This document shows, piece by piece, positions 1-8,186 of a stretch of 44,057 nt of DNA. This DNA comes from Bryobacterales bacterium (GTDB taxonomy: Bacteria; Acidobacteriota; Terriglobia; Bryobacterales; Bryobacteraceae), in assembly GCA_020852755.1 (NCBI GenBank), contig JADZAF010000385.1:1-44057 (forward strand), written 5' to 3'. The position numbers and the translations under genes were made by a program. Numbering within the stretch: the first letter of the stretch is position 1; each line of letters begins with the position of its first letter. The notes below the pieces were generated by a model. It saw only the letters and a list, made by a program, of their open reading frames with translations. It made no database searches and was not told where the DNA came from.

Positions 1-1504
1 CCATGGGATCGATGGTCACGGCGTAGCGCTGGCTCTCGTCCACGCTGAACGCGGTGATCATCATCTCGCGCTTCAACTCCTGCTTGATCCAGGCCTGGAT
101 CTCCGCGAACTCGGCTTCGGTGAACTGCACTCCCTCCTTCATGATGAACTGGCGGAACTCCTCCACCAGGGGCGTGTCCGGCTCCCAGTTCCTGGGCAGT
201 TTCGCATCCCGTGTCCCGAAGTAGCGGTTGCTGAAGTTGAAGAAGAGCGCTCCCCCGCCCCGGCGCAGTTCACGCTGGAAGCGGTTCAGCTTGGGCACGA
301 ATTTTTCGTCCGGAGTGATGCCGCCGCCCCCATAGACGGTCCGGCCGCTGTCGGTCATGCGGACATCCAGCGGGTTCTTGGTCTCCAGGTCCTTCCGGTA
401 GTAGTAGTCCAGGAACGACTTGTGCGAGTAGTCTCGCTGGATCAGCCGGCCGCTGGGAGTGTAGTACTTGGCGGTGGTCAAAGCCAGGCCGGTGTTCTCG
501 GAAAGGGGATATACGGTCTGCACCAGCCCCTTGCCGAAGGTGTTCTCACCCAGGATCCAGGCCCGGTCGTGGTCCTGCAGGGCGCCGGCGACAATCTCGG
601 CCGCCGAAGCGGAGTAGCGGTTCACCAGCACCACGATGGCGTAGTCCCGGCCGTTGTTGCCGTGCCTGGCCACGTAGGGCTTCTCGGCCGAGGCGCGTCC
701 CCGGTGGCTGACAATGGTCTGGCCTTTCTGAAGGAATTTGTCAGCCACGGCCACACCCTCGTTCAACAAGCCGCCCGGATTCAGGCGCAGATCCAGGATC
801 AGGCCCTTGAGGTTCTGCTCGCCCAGGCGCTTCAGGTTGTCCTCGACCTCCTTGCTGGTGGTCTCGTTGAACGTGTTGACGGCCATGTAGGCGATGCCGG
901 GCTTCAGCCAGAACGCCTCGCTGACGCTCTTCCGGCTGATCTCATCGCGGATCACGTTGAACACCAGGGGCTCGTCCTGCCCTTCGCGCATCACCGTGAT
1001 CTTCACTGGCGTGCCACGGGGCCCCTTAAGCAGGTCGGCTACCTCCGTGGTGGTCAGGTTATCGGTGGGCGTCTCATTCACCTTGATGATCACGTCACCC
1101 GGATGCAGTCCCGCCTTGTAGGCGGGCGAACCGGGGAACGGAACGTTCACGATGGTCTTGCCGCCCCGCGACTGCACCTGCATCCCAACCCCGTAATAGT
1201 GCCCCTTCTGGTCCTCGCGCAGCAGCTGGAAGTCGCGCGGATCGAAGAAGTTGGAGTGCGGATCCAGGGTCCGGAGCATGCCCGGGATGGCGCCTTTGTA
1301 GATCGCCTTGTCCGGGCTGACCGCTTCCGCGAAGTTCTGCTCCACCACGTCGTAGATGCGGGTAAACGCCTTGAGCGTGGCGTCAATATCGCCTTCCCGC
1401 GCGGGAGAGCCCGCCTCGGCCCGGGGGCCGTAGATTCCTCCCAGCAGGGAACAAGCGGCCACGACCAGGGGAATTACAAGGAGAGAGCGCCTCTTATGGG
1501 GCAT
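1..1504 (-). CDS. ctpA: S41 family C-terminal processing peptidase, partial (C-terminus beyond window)
   Basis: Serine protease of the CtpA/tail-specific family, acting in the cell envelope on unfolded or C-terminally tagged proteins. The minus-strand frame starts at ATG 1504 and runs off the left edge after about 501 codons. An N-terminal hydrophobic stretch (LLVIPLVVAACSLLGG) is a signal peptide or membrane anchor. A PDZ domain lies at about residues 90-165 (GVGMQVQSRGG, AGLHPGDVIIKVN). The peptidase core has the catalytic Ser in NRYSASAAEI (about residue 296) and Lys in ENTFGKGLVQ (about 323). Family proteins are usually 400-550 aa, so little is missing. A TATACT box and CAGGA lie just upstream. 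The exact substrate cannot be read from the sequence. Confidence 0.93.
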   Translation of the reverse strand, partial: MPHKRRSLLVIPLVVAACSLLGGIYGPRAEAGSPAREGDIDATLKAFTRIYDVVEQNFAEAVSPDKAIYKGAIPGMLRTLDPHSNFFDPRDFQLLREDQKGHYYGVGMQVQSRGGKTIVNVPFPGSPAYKAGLHPGDVIIKVNETPTDNLTTTEVADLLKGPRGTPVKITVMREGQDEPLVFNVIRDEISRKSVSEAFWLKPGIAYMAVNTFNETTSKEVEDNLKRLGEQNLKGLILDLRLNPGGLLNEGVAVADKFLQKGQTIVSHRGRASAEKPYVARHGNNGRDYAIVVLVNRYSASAAEIVAGALQDHDRAWILGENTFGKGLVQTVYPLSENTGLALTTAKYYTPSGRLIQRDYSHKSFLDYYYRKDLETKNPLDVRMTDSGRTVYGGGGITPDEKFVPKLNRFQRELRRGGGALFFNFSNRYFGTRDAKLPRNWEPDTPLVEEFRQFIMKEGVQFTEAEFAEIQAWIKQELKREMMITAFSVDESQRYAVTIDPM

Positions 1505-1524
1505 CCGAAAACCGTCCTGATCCA

Positions 1525-1530
1525 AGTATA
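1525..1530 (-). promoter_or_regulatory. Possible -10 box (TATACT) for the S41 peptidase gene
   Basis: TATACT on the minus strand ends about 20 bases before the ATG at 1504, in otherwise GC-rich DNA. No good -35 match is visible 17 bases upstream, so this is a weak call. Confidence 0.3.
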
Positions 1531-1561
1531 ACGTAGCGGGGAGACGGAGTCCCCGCCGGAA

Positions 1562-2290
1562 TCATAAACGTATGTCCATGCAGAAGTTCATGGCCGGGGT
1601 GACTTCCCCGAAAACGGCCAGCATGGACTCCACCAGGTCGCACCCGGTGGCCCCCCGCACCTCCTCTTCCGTCATCGGATAGTAGACCTGGAATCCGGCC
1701 CACTGGCCCTTCGGCGCCGCGTCGAGAACCGACCGCAGTCCTCCCGCACCCGGAAATTCGGCCTGGCCGAAATCGCGGGCGCCTGCGTCCCAGCTTCCCG
1801 CGGCCACCCGGAAACCCTCGCGCAGCAGCCGCTTGAGTTCCCGCTCCATCCCGGAGCCCCTCTTCAGGCTGTTCATCAGGCGGTGCCAGTCCCAGTCGTC
1901 CTGGAGGCGAAACTGCCCGGCTCCGCCGGACGCCCGCACGTAGCCGCGCTCCACCTGCAGGCCGCACTTGAAGACCCCCGCGCCGCCGTCCACCGTCAGG
2001 AAGTACTTGGAGCAGCCGAAGCTCACATGGCTGGAGAGAGGCTTGGCAGCGCGATTCGCCCGGGGCAGCAGGCCGATCCATTGCCAGTACATGCCTCGCC
2101 CGTACCGCTCGGTGACAAAGGGCTGGCCGAAGCGGGTTTCCAGAGCCAGTTTCAGGATCCGGGTGATGCGTTCGTGGTCTTCGAGCCTGCCCACCCGGAT
2201 GCCCCGCTGAAAATCCAGAAACTCGGGGCGGAAGCCGATAGCCGCCGAGGCGCCGGGCAGCGCGGGCTGTTTCTTCACGGTCTTCTTCAT
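1562..2290 (-). CDS. Hypothetical protein, 242 aa, unrecognised
   Basis: I do not recognise this protein. It appears soluble: there is no signal peptide or membrane segment, the N-terminus is basic (MKKTVKKQP), and there are many aromatic residues (ERYGRGMYWQWIG, QDDWDWHRLM, YYPMTEEEV). The open frame extends back to a GTG at 2299, but ATG 2290 is preferred because TAGGTGA lies about 5 bases ahead of it. It begins 9 bases after the stop of the multiheme cytochrome on the same strand, so the two are probably co-transcribed. That neighbour gives no clear functional hint. The real reading frame is supported by codon-position GC bias and by the operon-like spacing. Long plus-strand frames through here are shadows. 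Confidence 0.75.
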   Translation of the reverse strand: MKKTVKKQPALPGASAAIGFRPEFLDFQRGIRVGRLEDHERITRILKLALETRFGQPFVTERYGRGMYWQWIGLLPRANRAAKPLSSHVSFGCSKYFLTVDGGAGVFKCGLQVERGYVRASGGAGQFRLQDDWDWHRLMNSLKRGSGMERELKRLLREGFRVAAGSWDAGARDFGQAEFPGAGGLRSVLDAAPKGQWAGFQVYYPMTEEEVRGATGCDLVESMLAVFGEVTPAMNFCMDIRL

Positions 2291-2299
2291 TCGATTCAC

Positions 2300-3901
2300 C
2301 TACGGGTCCGGCCCCACCGCGACTTCAACCTGCTCCATGACGATATCAGGATCCTGCCAGCCCTTCACGCGCGCCAGGGCCTTGAAAGCCCGTCGAAAGA
2401 TCAGACAGCCTCTGACCCTCAACGTACCTGCGCCGGCCGGAATCGCGAACTCGTAACGGCTCACATCGCGCCCCAGCGCCGGGATGCGGGTGTCCTCCAC
2501 CAGGTCCACGGGGTTCCAGTAGGCAGCCGTGGGGGCAATACCGGTCCGCCGTTCCCTCAGGATCTTGGCAAAGCCGCGGCCCGGGCGGCCGGCGTAATCG
2601 TCCGGATCGCCGCCCTCGCCGCCCCAATCCGGTATTTTCGGGCCCTGCAGCAACGACAACAGGGCGCCCTCCGCGCTCGTGGCCGAAACCGCCAGGAGAA
2701 TGTTCCGCGCGGGATGGTCGGTGGGGATATGGTGGCCGCCGGTGGCGTTGAAGACAGTGGCCTCGACGTGCAGGGCGCCGCCCTTCCGGGCTGCCTGGAG
2801 GGTCAGCTCGGCGGTATCGCGCAGCAGATCGGTGTCGGCCGCGCCGGGCATGAGGTGGCTGTAGATGGTCTCCGGATCGCGCGCCAGCGCTCCGGTTTCC
2901 CCGCGCGCCGTATGGGTGGCGCCGCGGCGCGGCATGTGGCAGTCCTGGCAGGTCCGGCCGCCGGCCGGGTCGGAGTAGGGACTGGCCAGCCACTCGCCGT
3001 AGGAGTTGTAGATCTCCACCCCCCAGAACTGCCCGTAGTGGCAGGGTGCGCAGATCTCGCTCTGCTTCTGCAGCGCGGACCAGGAGTCCCGGCCGCTGAC
3101 ATCGTCCCGGGGCCCCAGAAACAACTGGCCCCCCGGAGGAGGCCTGCGGAATTCGATGGAGAGCACACCGGGGGCGTCGGGGTGCGGCAGCCTCGTAGCC
3201 GGATTCATCCGCACAGCCCAGATCTTGTGGCAAAGATCGCAGCCCACGCCCTCTTTGCCTACTCCGGTGAGCCGGTTCGGGTCGGTGCCGAGAGGGGCAT
3301 CGACGGCTGCGTTGGGCGCGTGGCAGGCCGCGCAATTGCCGGCGCTGTCCGGAAAGTCGAGCCGGTAGCCCGGCCCCGTGCGCGGGCGCCCGCCAGGACC
3401 GGTCCCGTTGTACATGGACAGGAAGCGCGGATTGGAGGCCGAGGCGGAATGAGCGTCGCGGCTCCACTCATCGAAGGGCAATTCGCCGCCGAACGGCGAG
3501 GGCGCGGAATGGCAGAGTTCGCAGCTCAGGGGATCGCCGGCACTGTTGTAGGCGCTCACCCAGCGGTACTCGGGGTGGTCGCGCCCGGCGTGCCGCTCGA
3601 GCAGGATGGACACTTCCCGGTCCCCCCAGGACGCGCTGACGGGCCCGGCGATGAAGTAGCCGGGCGCGAAAGCGGTCAGTGACAGGCTCCCCCGGCCGGA
3701 GGGGCCCTCCAGCACGAAGCGGCCTTCAGCATCGCTGACCGCCCGCACGGGGGTTCCCTGGAGGCGCACCACGGCGCCCGCCACGGGCCCGCGAGCGTCC
3801 CTGACAAGTCCGCTTACGGCCGGTCCCGCCCAGCCGGCCGCGGCAGGCGCCGCTACGGCCAAGACCAACCGGAAGTGTATCCGGAGCCACATACCCGGCA
3901 T
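2300..3901 (-). CDS. Secreted five-heme c-type cytochrome with N-terminal carboxypeptidase-regulatory-like domain
   Basis: Predicted periplasmic or extracellular electron carrier. Five CxxCH heme-attachment motifs are visible: CELCH (about residue 126), CAACH (189), CDLCH (220), CAPCH (283) and CQDCH (317). An N-terminal signal peptide (LVLAVAAPAAAGWA) is followed at about residues 28-85 by a beta-sandwich of the carboxypeptidase-regulatory-like type (VSGLVRDARGPVAGAVVRLQG). Residues about 370-530 form a heme-free C-terminal part rich in beta strands (HHIPTDHPARN). The layout resembles the multiheme cytochrome c-554-like proteins of Acidobacteria, but substrate and partner are unknown. The following gene starts 9 bases after the stop. 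ATG 3901 is used; ATG 3892 would also leave a signal peptide. Confidence 0.85.
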   Translation of the reverse strand: MPGMWLRIHFRLVLAVAAPAAAGWAGPAVSGLVRDARGPVAGAVVRLQGTPVRAVSDAEGRFVLEGPSGRGSLSLTAFAPGYFIAGPVSASWGDREVSILLERHAGRDHPEYRWVSAYNSAGDPLSCELCHSAPSPFGGELPFDEWSRDAHSASASNPRFLSMYNGTGPGGRPRTGPGYRLDFPDSAGNCAACHAPNAAVDAPLGTDPNRLTGVGKEGVGCDLCHKIWAVRMNPATRLPHPDAPGVLSIEFRRPPPGGQLFLGPRDDVSGRDSWSALQKQSEICAPCHYGQFWGVEIYNSYGEWLASPYSDPAGGRTCQDCHMPRRGATHTARGETGALARDPETIYSHLMPGAADTDLLRDTAELTLQAARKGGALHVEATVFNATGGHHIPTDHPARNILLAVSATSAEGALLSLLQGPKIPDWGGEGGDPDDYAGRPGRGFAKILRERRTGIAPTAAYWNPVDLVEDTRIPALGRDVSRYEFAIPAGAGTLRVRGCLIFRRAFKALARVKGWQDPDIVMEQVEVAVGPDP

Positions 3902-3942
3902 CTGTATGATATCGGTTACTCCGCAGCGCCGTCACCCGCCAG

Positions 3943-3951
3943 TGCTATAAG
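3943..3951 (+). promoter_or_regulatory. Possible extended -10 promoter (TGCTATAAG) for acyP-apt-ispE-prs
   Basis: TGC-TATAAG fits an extended -10 element. Transcription would start near 3958, giving only about 9 bases of leader before ATG 3967, which has no visible Shine-Dalgarno. That suggests a nearly leaderless message. No -35 match is evident. Confidence 0.4.
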
Positions 3952-3966
3952 CTGGATTGACGGGTA

Positions 3967-4248
3967 ATGCCGCAAACCATCGCCGCCAAACGCTACTTCG
4001 TCCGTGGCCGCGTCCAGGGAGTCGGGTACCGCTACTTCGTCCAGCGCGTGGCCGGGGAACTCGGCATGAACGGCTATGCGGCCAACCTCGAGGACGGCCG
4101 GGTGGAGGTGTACGCGGTGGGCCCGGCGGAGAATCTCGCCGAACTGGCGGGCCGACTGTGGAAAGGGCCGCGCTTCGCCGACGTGCGGGGCGTCGAGGAA
4201 CAGGAAGCGCCCGTGCAGAAATGCCGTTCTTTTGAGATCAAATACTGA
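3967..4248 (+). CDS. acyP: Acylphosphatase
   Basis: Hydrolyses carboxyl-phosphate bonds of acylphosphates in the cytoplasm. At 93 aa it has the normal family length. The signature [12 protein letters not shown] carries the catalytic Arg, and the second signature is present as [13 protein letters not shown] with the conserved Asn. It is the first gene of a plus-strand run; the stop (4246-4248) is one base from the apt start, so the two are very likely translated from one message. No Shine-Dalgarno is visible, in keeping with the short predicted leader. Confidence 0.93.
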   Translation: MPQTIAAKRYFVRGRVQGVGYRYFVQRVAGELGMNGYAANLEDGRVEVYAVGPAENLAELAGRLWKGPRFADVRGVEEQEAPVQKCRSFEIKY

Positions 4249-4249
4249 G

Positions 4250-4771
4250 ATGGAAGACCTGAAGAAGCTGATCCGCGAGATTCCCGATTTTCCGAAACCG
4301 GGAATCCTTTTCTACGACATCACGACCCTGCTGAAGGACAAGGCCGGCTTCCGGCGGGTGATCGACCTGCTGTCCTGCCGCTATCAGAACGCCGGTATCG
4401 ACCTGGTTTTGGGAATCGAGGCCCGCGGATTCATCTTCGCCCCGGCGCTGGCCTACGCCCTGGGAGCGGGCTTTATCCCGGTGCGCAAGCCGAAAAAGCT
4501 TCCCTCGGTGTGCGTCAGCGTGAGCTACGACCTGGAGTACGGCGCCGACAGCCTGGAAATCCACAAGGACGCGCTGAAACCGGGCGACCGGGTCCTGATC
4601 GTCGATGACCTCCTGGCCACCGGAGGCACCGCGGCCGCTACGGTTCGCCTGGTAGAACAACTGGGCGGCCAGGTGGCCGGTGCAGCCTTCGTCGTGGAAC
4701 TCACCTTCCTCAAAGGACGGCAGAAACTGGCGGGCGTCGACGTCTTCTCGCTCCTCCCCTACGACAAATGA
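4250..4771 (+). CDS. apt: Adenine phosphoribosyltransferase
   Basis: Salvages adenine to AMP using PRPP. The protein is 173 aa, normal for Apt. It opens with the typical [21 protein letters not shown] and has the type I PRTase PRPP-binding loop [15 protein letters not shown] at about residues 114-128. The ATG at 4250 gives the canonical N-terminus; the frame is open upstream but that part is the acyP shadow. Its stop overlaps the ispE start (ATGA at 4768-4771), indicating translational coupling. It sits three genes before prs, whose product supplies PRPP. Confidence 0.96.
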   Translation: MEDLKKLIREIPDFPKPGILFYDITTLLKDKAGFRRVIDLLSCRYQNAGIDLVLGIEARGFIFAPALAYALGAGFIPVRKPKKLPSVCVSVSYDLEYGADSLEIHKDALKPGDRVLIVDDLLATGGTAAATVRLVEQLGGQVAGAAFVVELTFLKGRQKLAGVDVFSLLPYDK

Positions 4772-5772
4772 GCGGAGAACGCCGGGCGCGCCTGCGCGCC
4801 CTGGCCAAAATCAATCTGGATCTGCGGGTCCTTTCCGGACGGCGCGACGGCTATCACGAGATCCGCACCGTCTATCAGACGATTTCCCTGGCCGACCGGC
4901 TGGAGATCGCATTCACTCCCGGCTCCCGTACACGAATCGATCTGGAGGACGGCTCCGGCATCCAGAACAACCTGGTGGTGCGGGCCGCCGAGCTGTGCCT
5001 GCGAGCACTAAAGGTGCGCGGGCGCGTAAGTTTCCGGCTCGATAAACGCATCCCGCTGGGAGCCGGACTGGGCGGCGGCTCTTCCGATGCGGCGGCAGTG
5101 CTGCTGGCACTGCCCGTGCTCGCCAGCCGGCGCGTGGAGATGGCGCAACTGTTGCGCCTGGCCGCCCAGCTCGGCAGCGACGTTCCCTTCTTCCTGATGG
5201 GCGGTACGGCCGTGGGGCTGGGACGCGGCGAGGAGATCTATCCGCTGCCCGATGCCTGGCCGCTTCACGGCGTTTTGATCGCGCCCGGAATCCACTCGTC
5301 CACCCCGGAAGCGTACCGCGCCCTGGACGGTCGCCGTTTGACAACGGAAAGCGAACAAAATACAATATTTAGTTTCCAGTCCTGGGTTTGGGATTCGTTC
5401 GGGGGGCTGGCCGCAGAGCGCTTTCCGCGTTGTGGAATCAATGACTTCGAAGAGAATCTGTTCCGCCGCTTCCCCCGTCTTAGGCGAATCAAGGGCAGCC
5501 TGGGGCGTTTGGGCGCCGAGTCCGTGCTGATGACGGGCAGCGGTTCCGCTGTTTTCGGAATCTTCGGCGCTCATGAACGCGCACGTCGCGCCATTTCGTC
5601 GCTCCGAAAGGATATAAAGGTTTTGAGCTGGCAGAGCCCGTCGTTGGAGGCTGCCGGGATTCATCCGATTGCGTTCGTGAGCCGCTCCCGCTACCGGGCG
5701 TTGTGGTGGAGCGGCCTGCGGGCCCATCTCAGTGAGAAGGTATGGCCGCCCCAAAGCCGGTACGCGCAATGA
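4768..5772 (+). CDS. ispE: 4-diphosphocytidyl-2-C-methyl-D-erythritol kinase
   Basis: GHMP-family kinase that phosphorylates CDP-methylerythritol in the MEP isoprenoid pathway. The N-terminus has ALAKINLDL and [14 protein letters not shown], the ATP loop [15 protein letters not shown] lies at about residues 95-110, and the third GHMP motif is [12 protein letters not shown]. At 334 aa it is longer than the usual 280-300. There is an extra segment near residues 190-215 encoded by a locally AT-richer stretch (5340-5385) and a basic C-terminal tail ([12 protein letters not shown]). The start overlaps the apt stop. The stop (5770-5772) overlaps the preferred prs start. Confidence 0.94.
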   Translation: MSGERRARLRALAKINLDLRVLSGRRDGYHEIRTVYQTISLADRLEIAFTPGSRTRIDLEDGSGIQNNLVVRAAELCLRALKVRGRVSFRLDKRIPLGAGLGGGSSDAAAVLLALPVLASRRVEMAQLLRLAAQLGSDVPFFLMGGTAVGLGRGEEIYPLPDAWPLHGVLIAPGIHSSTPEAYRALDGRRLTTESEQNTIFSFQSWVWDSFGGLAAERFPRCGINDFEENLFRRFPRLRRIKGSLGRLGAESVLMTGSGSAVFGIFGAHERARRAISSLRKDIKVLSWQSPSLEAAGIHPIAFVSRSRYRALWWSGLRAHLSEKVWPPQSRYAQ

Positions 5773-6713
5773 GCTACGATCGCGTCAAGATCTTCACGGG
5801 CAATGCCAATCCCGCGCTGGCCGAGGAGATCTGTTCGACGCTGGGAACCGAGGTGGGCAAAGCCCGCGTTCGCTTCTTTTCCGACGGTGAGATTCACCTG
5901 CAGATTCAGGAGAATGTGCGCGGCGCGGATGTTTTCGTGGTGCAGCCCACCTGCACGCCGGTGGACCGCAACCTGATGGAGCTGCTGCTCATAATCGATG
6001 CCCTGAAGCGGGCCTCGGCGGAGCGGATCACCGCGGTTCTAGCCTATTTCGGATACGCCCGGCAGGACCGCAAGGACAAGCCCCGCGTGCCGATTTCGGC
6101 CAAGCTGGTGGCGCGCCTGATCGAGACCGCCGGGGCCGACCGGATCCTGGCGCTGGATCTGCACGCCGCCCAGATCCAGGGCTTCTTCGACATCCCCGTG
6201 GATCACCTGTTCGCCTCGCCGGTGATGATCGAGTACTACAAGCGGCTGGCGATCCCGGACCTGACGGTGGTCTCGCCGGACGCCGGCGGCGTGGAGCGCG
6301 CCCGCGCCTTCGCCAAGCGCTTGAACGCGCCCCTGGCGATCGTGGACAAGCGCCGGGAAGAAGCCAACGTGGCCGAGGTGATGAACATCATCGGCGCGGT
6401 GGAGGGCCGCAACTGCCTGATGGTGGACGATCTGATCGACACCGCCGGAACGCTGGTGAAAGGCGCGGAGGCGCTGCTCGAGCAGGGCGCGCTCTCCGTT
6501 TCGGCCTGCGCCACCCACGCGGTGCTCTCCGGGCAGGCGGTGGAGCGCATCGAGAAGTCCCCGCTCAAGGAAGTCGTCTTCTCCAATTCCATTCCGCTGT
6601 CGGAGCGCGCCCGCAGCTCGCCGCGCATCCGCTCGCTGTCGATCGCGCCGCTGCTGGCGCGGGCCATTCAATCGATTCACGAGGAGACATCGGTCAGCAT
6701 TCTGTTTGTGTAA
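5769..6713 (+). CDS. prs: Ribose-phosphate pyrophosphokinase (PRPP synthetase)
   Basis: Makes PRPP from ribose 5-phosphate and ATP for nucleotide, His and Trp synthesis. Visible motifs: [15 protein letters not shown] at the N-terminus, ATP-binding [15 protein letters not shown], the metal-binding [13 protein letters not shown] (about residues 130-142) and the PRPP loop [11 protein letters not shown] (about 217). Two starts are possible. ATG 5769 overlaps the ispE stop (ATGA) and gives 314 aa with the normal family N-terminus. ATG 5742 would add nine residues and has AGAAGG only one base away, which is too close to act as its Shine-Dalgarno. A GC-rich hairpin follows the stop. Confidence 0.95.
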   Translation: MSYDRVKIFTGNANPALAEEICSTLGTEVGKARVRFFSDGEIHLQIQENVRGADVFVVQPTCTPVDRNLMELLLIIDALKRASAERITAVLAYFGYARQDRKDKPRVPISAKLVARLIETAGADRILALDLHAAQIQGFFDIPVDHLFASPVMIEYYKRLAIPDLTVVSPDAGGVERARAFAKRLNAPLAIVDKRREEANVAEVMNIIGAVEGRNCLMVDDLIDTAGTLVKGAEALLEQGALSVSACATHAVLSGQAVERIEKSPLKEVVFSNSIPLSERARSSPRIRSLSIAPLLARAIQSIHEETSVSILFV

Positions 6714-6718
6714 TTTCC

Positions 6719-6740
6719 GGCAGGCCCGAAGGCGCCTGCC
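6719..6740 (+). terminator. Hairpin after prs (GGCAGGC / GCCTGCC)
   Basis: A 7-bp perfect stem with an 8-base loop starts six bases after the prs stop. No T tract follows, so it may be a weak or factor-dependent terminator, or an mRNA-stabilising end. Confidence 0.35.
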
Positions 6741-6778
6741 CAACGTTAGGAGTAACCGGGCTCGCAACCCACGTCGTC

Positions 6779-6821
6779 TCCGCAAGGAGCAAGCGGACTT
6801 GCCGCCCGGCAAGGAGATGCA
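6779..6821 (+). promoter_or_regulatory. Structured leader of the L25 gene with alternative hairpins
   Basis: Two adjacent hairpins precede the L25 start. The first is TCCGC (6779-6783) / GCGGA (6793-6797), with a decoy AAGGAG in its loop. The second is a perfect CTTGCC (6798-6803) / GGCAAG (6808-6813). The second stem takes in the first half of the true Shine-Dalgarno AAGGAG (6811-6816), six bases before ATG 6822. GCAAG at 6782-6786 could pair instead with CTTGC at 6798-6802, which would free the Shine-Dalgarno. This is a plausible translational switch for a ribosomal protein gene; function is inferred only. Confidence 0.4.
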
Positions 6822-7514
6822 ATGAGGAAAGACATTACCGTAGCCGCGCAGCTTCGCCAGACGCGCGGAAAGAATGAAGCCCGGCGCACCCGGCAGCGCG
6901 GCGCCATCCCCGCCGTGCTGTACGGCGCCTACAAGGAACCGGTTCCGATCGCGGTCGATCCACGGGAACTGACCCACATCCTGCACAGCAGCACCGGGCA
7001 CAACACCATCTTCAACCTGGACGTCCAGGGCACGGAGAACACTCCCGTCATGATCGTGGACTGGCAGGAGGACCCGATCAAGGGCAGCCTCCTGCATGCC
7101 GACCTGAAGCGCATCGATCTTTCCAGGCGGCTCCGCGTGTCGGTGCCGGTGCTGACCCGGGGCGAGCCGCGCGGCGTGAAGACCCAGGGCGGGCTGCTGG
7201 AACTGGTCGCCCGCGAGGTCGAGATCGAGTGCCTTCCCGACGACATTCCGGAGCAGTTCGAGATGGACGTAACCGATCTGATGCTGGGCCAGAGCAAGCG
7301 GGTGGGCGACCTGGTGATGACCGAGTCCATGCGCCTGATCGGCAACCCGGACGCGGTGATTGCCCACGTAGTGGCGCTGCGCGGCGCTGAAGCCGAGGCG
7401 GCCGCTCCCGCCGCTCCGGAGGCCGGCGCCGCCGCTGCCGAGCCCGAAGTGATCAAGAAGGGCAAGAAGGAAGAAGAGGCAGCCAAGGAGGAAAAGGGCG
7501 AGAAGAAGAAGTAA
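6822..7514 (+). CDS. ctc: 50S ribosomal protein L25/general stress protein Ctc
   Basis: Binds 5S rRNA in the large ribosomal subunit. The N-terminal L25 domain (about residues 1-95; RQRGAIPAVLYG, LDVQGTENTPVMI) is followed by the TL5/Ctc beta domain (about 100-185; RGVKTQGGLLELVAREVEIECLP). An alanine-rich then lysine/glutamate-rich low-complexity tail runs from about residue 187 to 230 (PAAPEAGAAAAEPE, KEEKGEKKK). A strong AAGGAG sits six bases before the ATG but lies inside a potential hairpin. It follows prs and precedes pth, an order common in bacteria. Confidence 0.95.
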   Translation: MRKDITVAAQLRQTRGKNEARRTRQRGAIPAVLYGAYKEPVPIAVDPRELTHILHSSTGHNTIFNLDVQGTENTPVMIVDWQEDPIKGSLLHADLKRIDLSRRLRVSVPVLTRGEPRGVKTQGGLLELVAREVEIECLPDDIPEQFEMDVTDLMLGQSKRVGDLVMTESMRLIGNPDAVIAHVVALRGAEAEAAAPAAPEAGAAAAEPEVIKKGKKEEEAAKEEKGEKKK

Positions 7515-7522
7515 CCGGACCC

Positions 7523-7549
7523 CTGGCGGCGCGCGGCCCGCGCGGCCAG
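7523..7549 (+). terminator. Strong GC hairpin between ctc and pth
   Basis: CTGGC (7523-7527) pairs with GCCAG (7545-7549) and CGCGCG (7530-7535) with CGCGCG (7539-7544), with a GG bulge and a 3-base loop. There is no T tract. It could attenuate read-through or protect the upstream message. Confidence 0.4.
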
Positions 7550-7595
7550 GCGGTTGCCGGTCTTCCGGTGGCGCAATCAGCCGGTACTTAGCGGA

Positions 7596-8186
7596 ATGTT
7601 CCTGATCGTCGGCCTTGGCAACCCGGGTGAGGAGTATGCAAACACTCCGCACAACCTGGGCTTCATGGTCGTGGACAGCCTGGCCGCCCGGCACGGCATC
7701 CGGGTAAGCAGGCCCGATTCGAGAGCGCTTACGGGCGCCGGAGAGATGGGCGGGAAGCCGGTGATGCTGGCCAAGCCGCAGACTTACATGAACCTGAGCG
7801 GGCCGGCTGTGGCGCAGCTCATGGAGAAACACTCCATCGGGCCGGAGGAACTGCTGGTGGTTTACGACGAGTTGGATCTGCCCTGGATGGCGCTTCGCAT
7901 ACGGCCGCGCGGCTCGGCCGGAGGCCATCACGGGATGGAATCGGTGATTCGCAGTCTCGGGACCCCGGATTTCGCCAGGGTCCGGTTAGGTATTCATCCC
8001 GGCCACCCGGTCCGGGATGGTGCGGATTTCGTGCTGGCGCCGTTCCGGCGCTCGCAGACGGAGGAATTGGACGACCTGCTTCAGCGTGGCGTTGAGGCGG
8101 TGGAGTCCGTAGTTGCCGAAGGCGTCGAAAAGGCCATGGCGAAGTTCAATCGCCGCGCCCAAGGCTTACAGAACGAGGAAGAATGA
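7596..8186 (+). CDS. pth: Peptidyl-tRNA hydrolase
   Basis: Recycles peptidyl-tRNA released from stalled ribosomes. The start at ATG 7596 gives the family's canonical N-terminus [14 protein letters not shown]; an in-frame upstream start at 7554 would add 14 non-conserved residues. Visible active-site elements: Asn in GLGNPG, catalytic His in TPHNLGF, Asn in QTYMNLSG and Asp in VYDELDLP. The usual GGHNG motif reads GGHHGM, so the Asn that contacts substrate in the E. coli enzyme (Asn114) is a His here. Length (196 aa) is normal. The stop overlaps the rpsF start (ATGA at 8183-8186). Confidence 0.95.
   Translation: MFLIVGLGNPGEEYANTPHNLGFMVVDSLAARHGIRVSRPDSRALTGAGEMGGKPVMLAKPQTYMNLSGPAVAQLMEKHSIGPEELLVVYDELDLPWMALRIRPRGSAGGHHGMESVIRSLGTPDFARVRLGIHPGHPVRDGADFVLAPFRRSQTEELDDLLQRGVEAVESVVAEGVEKAMAKFNRRAQGLQNEEE

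Noticed and set aside
422..1531. Long plus-strand open frame opposite the S41 peptidase
   Set aside because: It is antisense to a clear protease with all motifs; its translation is low in recognisable features and arises from high GC content.
1883..3682. 599-codon plus-strand frame across the cytochrome gene
   Set aside because: The minus strand encodes five CxxCH motifs and a signal peptide; the plus-strand frame is a GC-rich shadow.
5340..5385. AT-rich patch inside ispE as a sign of insertion
   Set aside because: The reading frame stays open and the surrounding GHMP motifs are intact; it is probably a lineage-specific loop, not transferred DNA.
5742..5768. Upstream start for prs at ATG 5742
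   Set aside because: The purine run AGAAGG is one base from the ATG, too close, and the added residues are not like PRPP synthetase N-termini.
6039..7931. 630-codon minus-strand frame over prs, ctc and pth
   Set aside because: It covers three well-recognised genes on the other strand and spans their intergenic regions.
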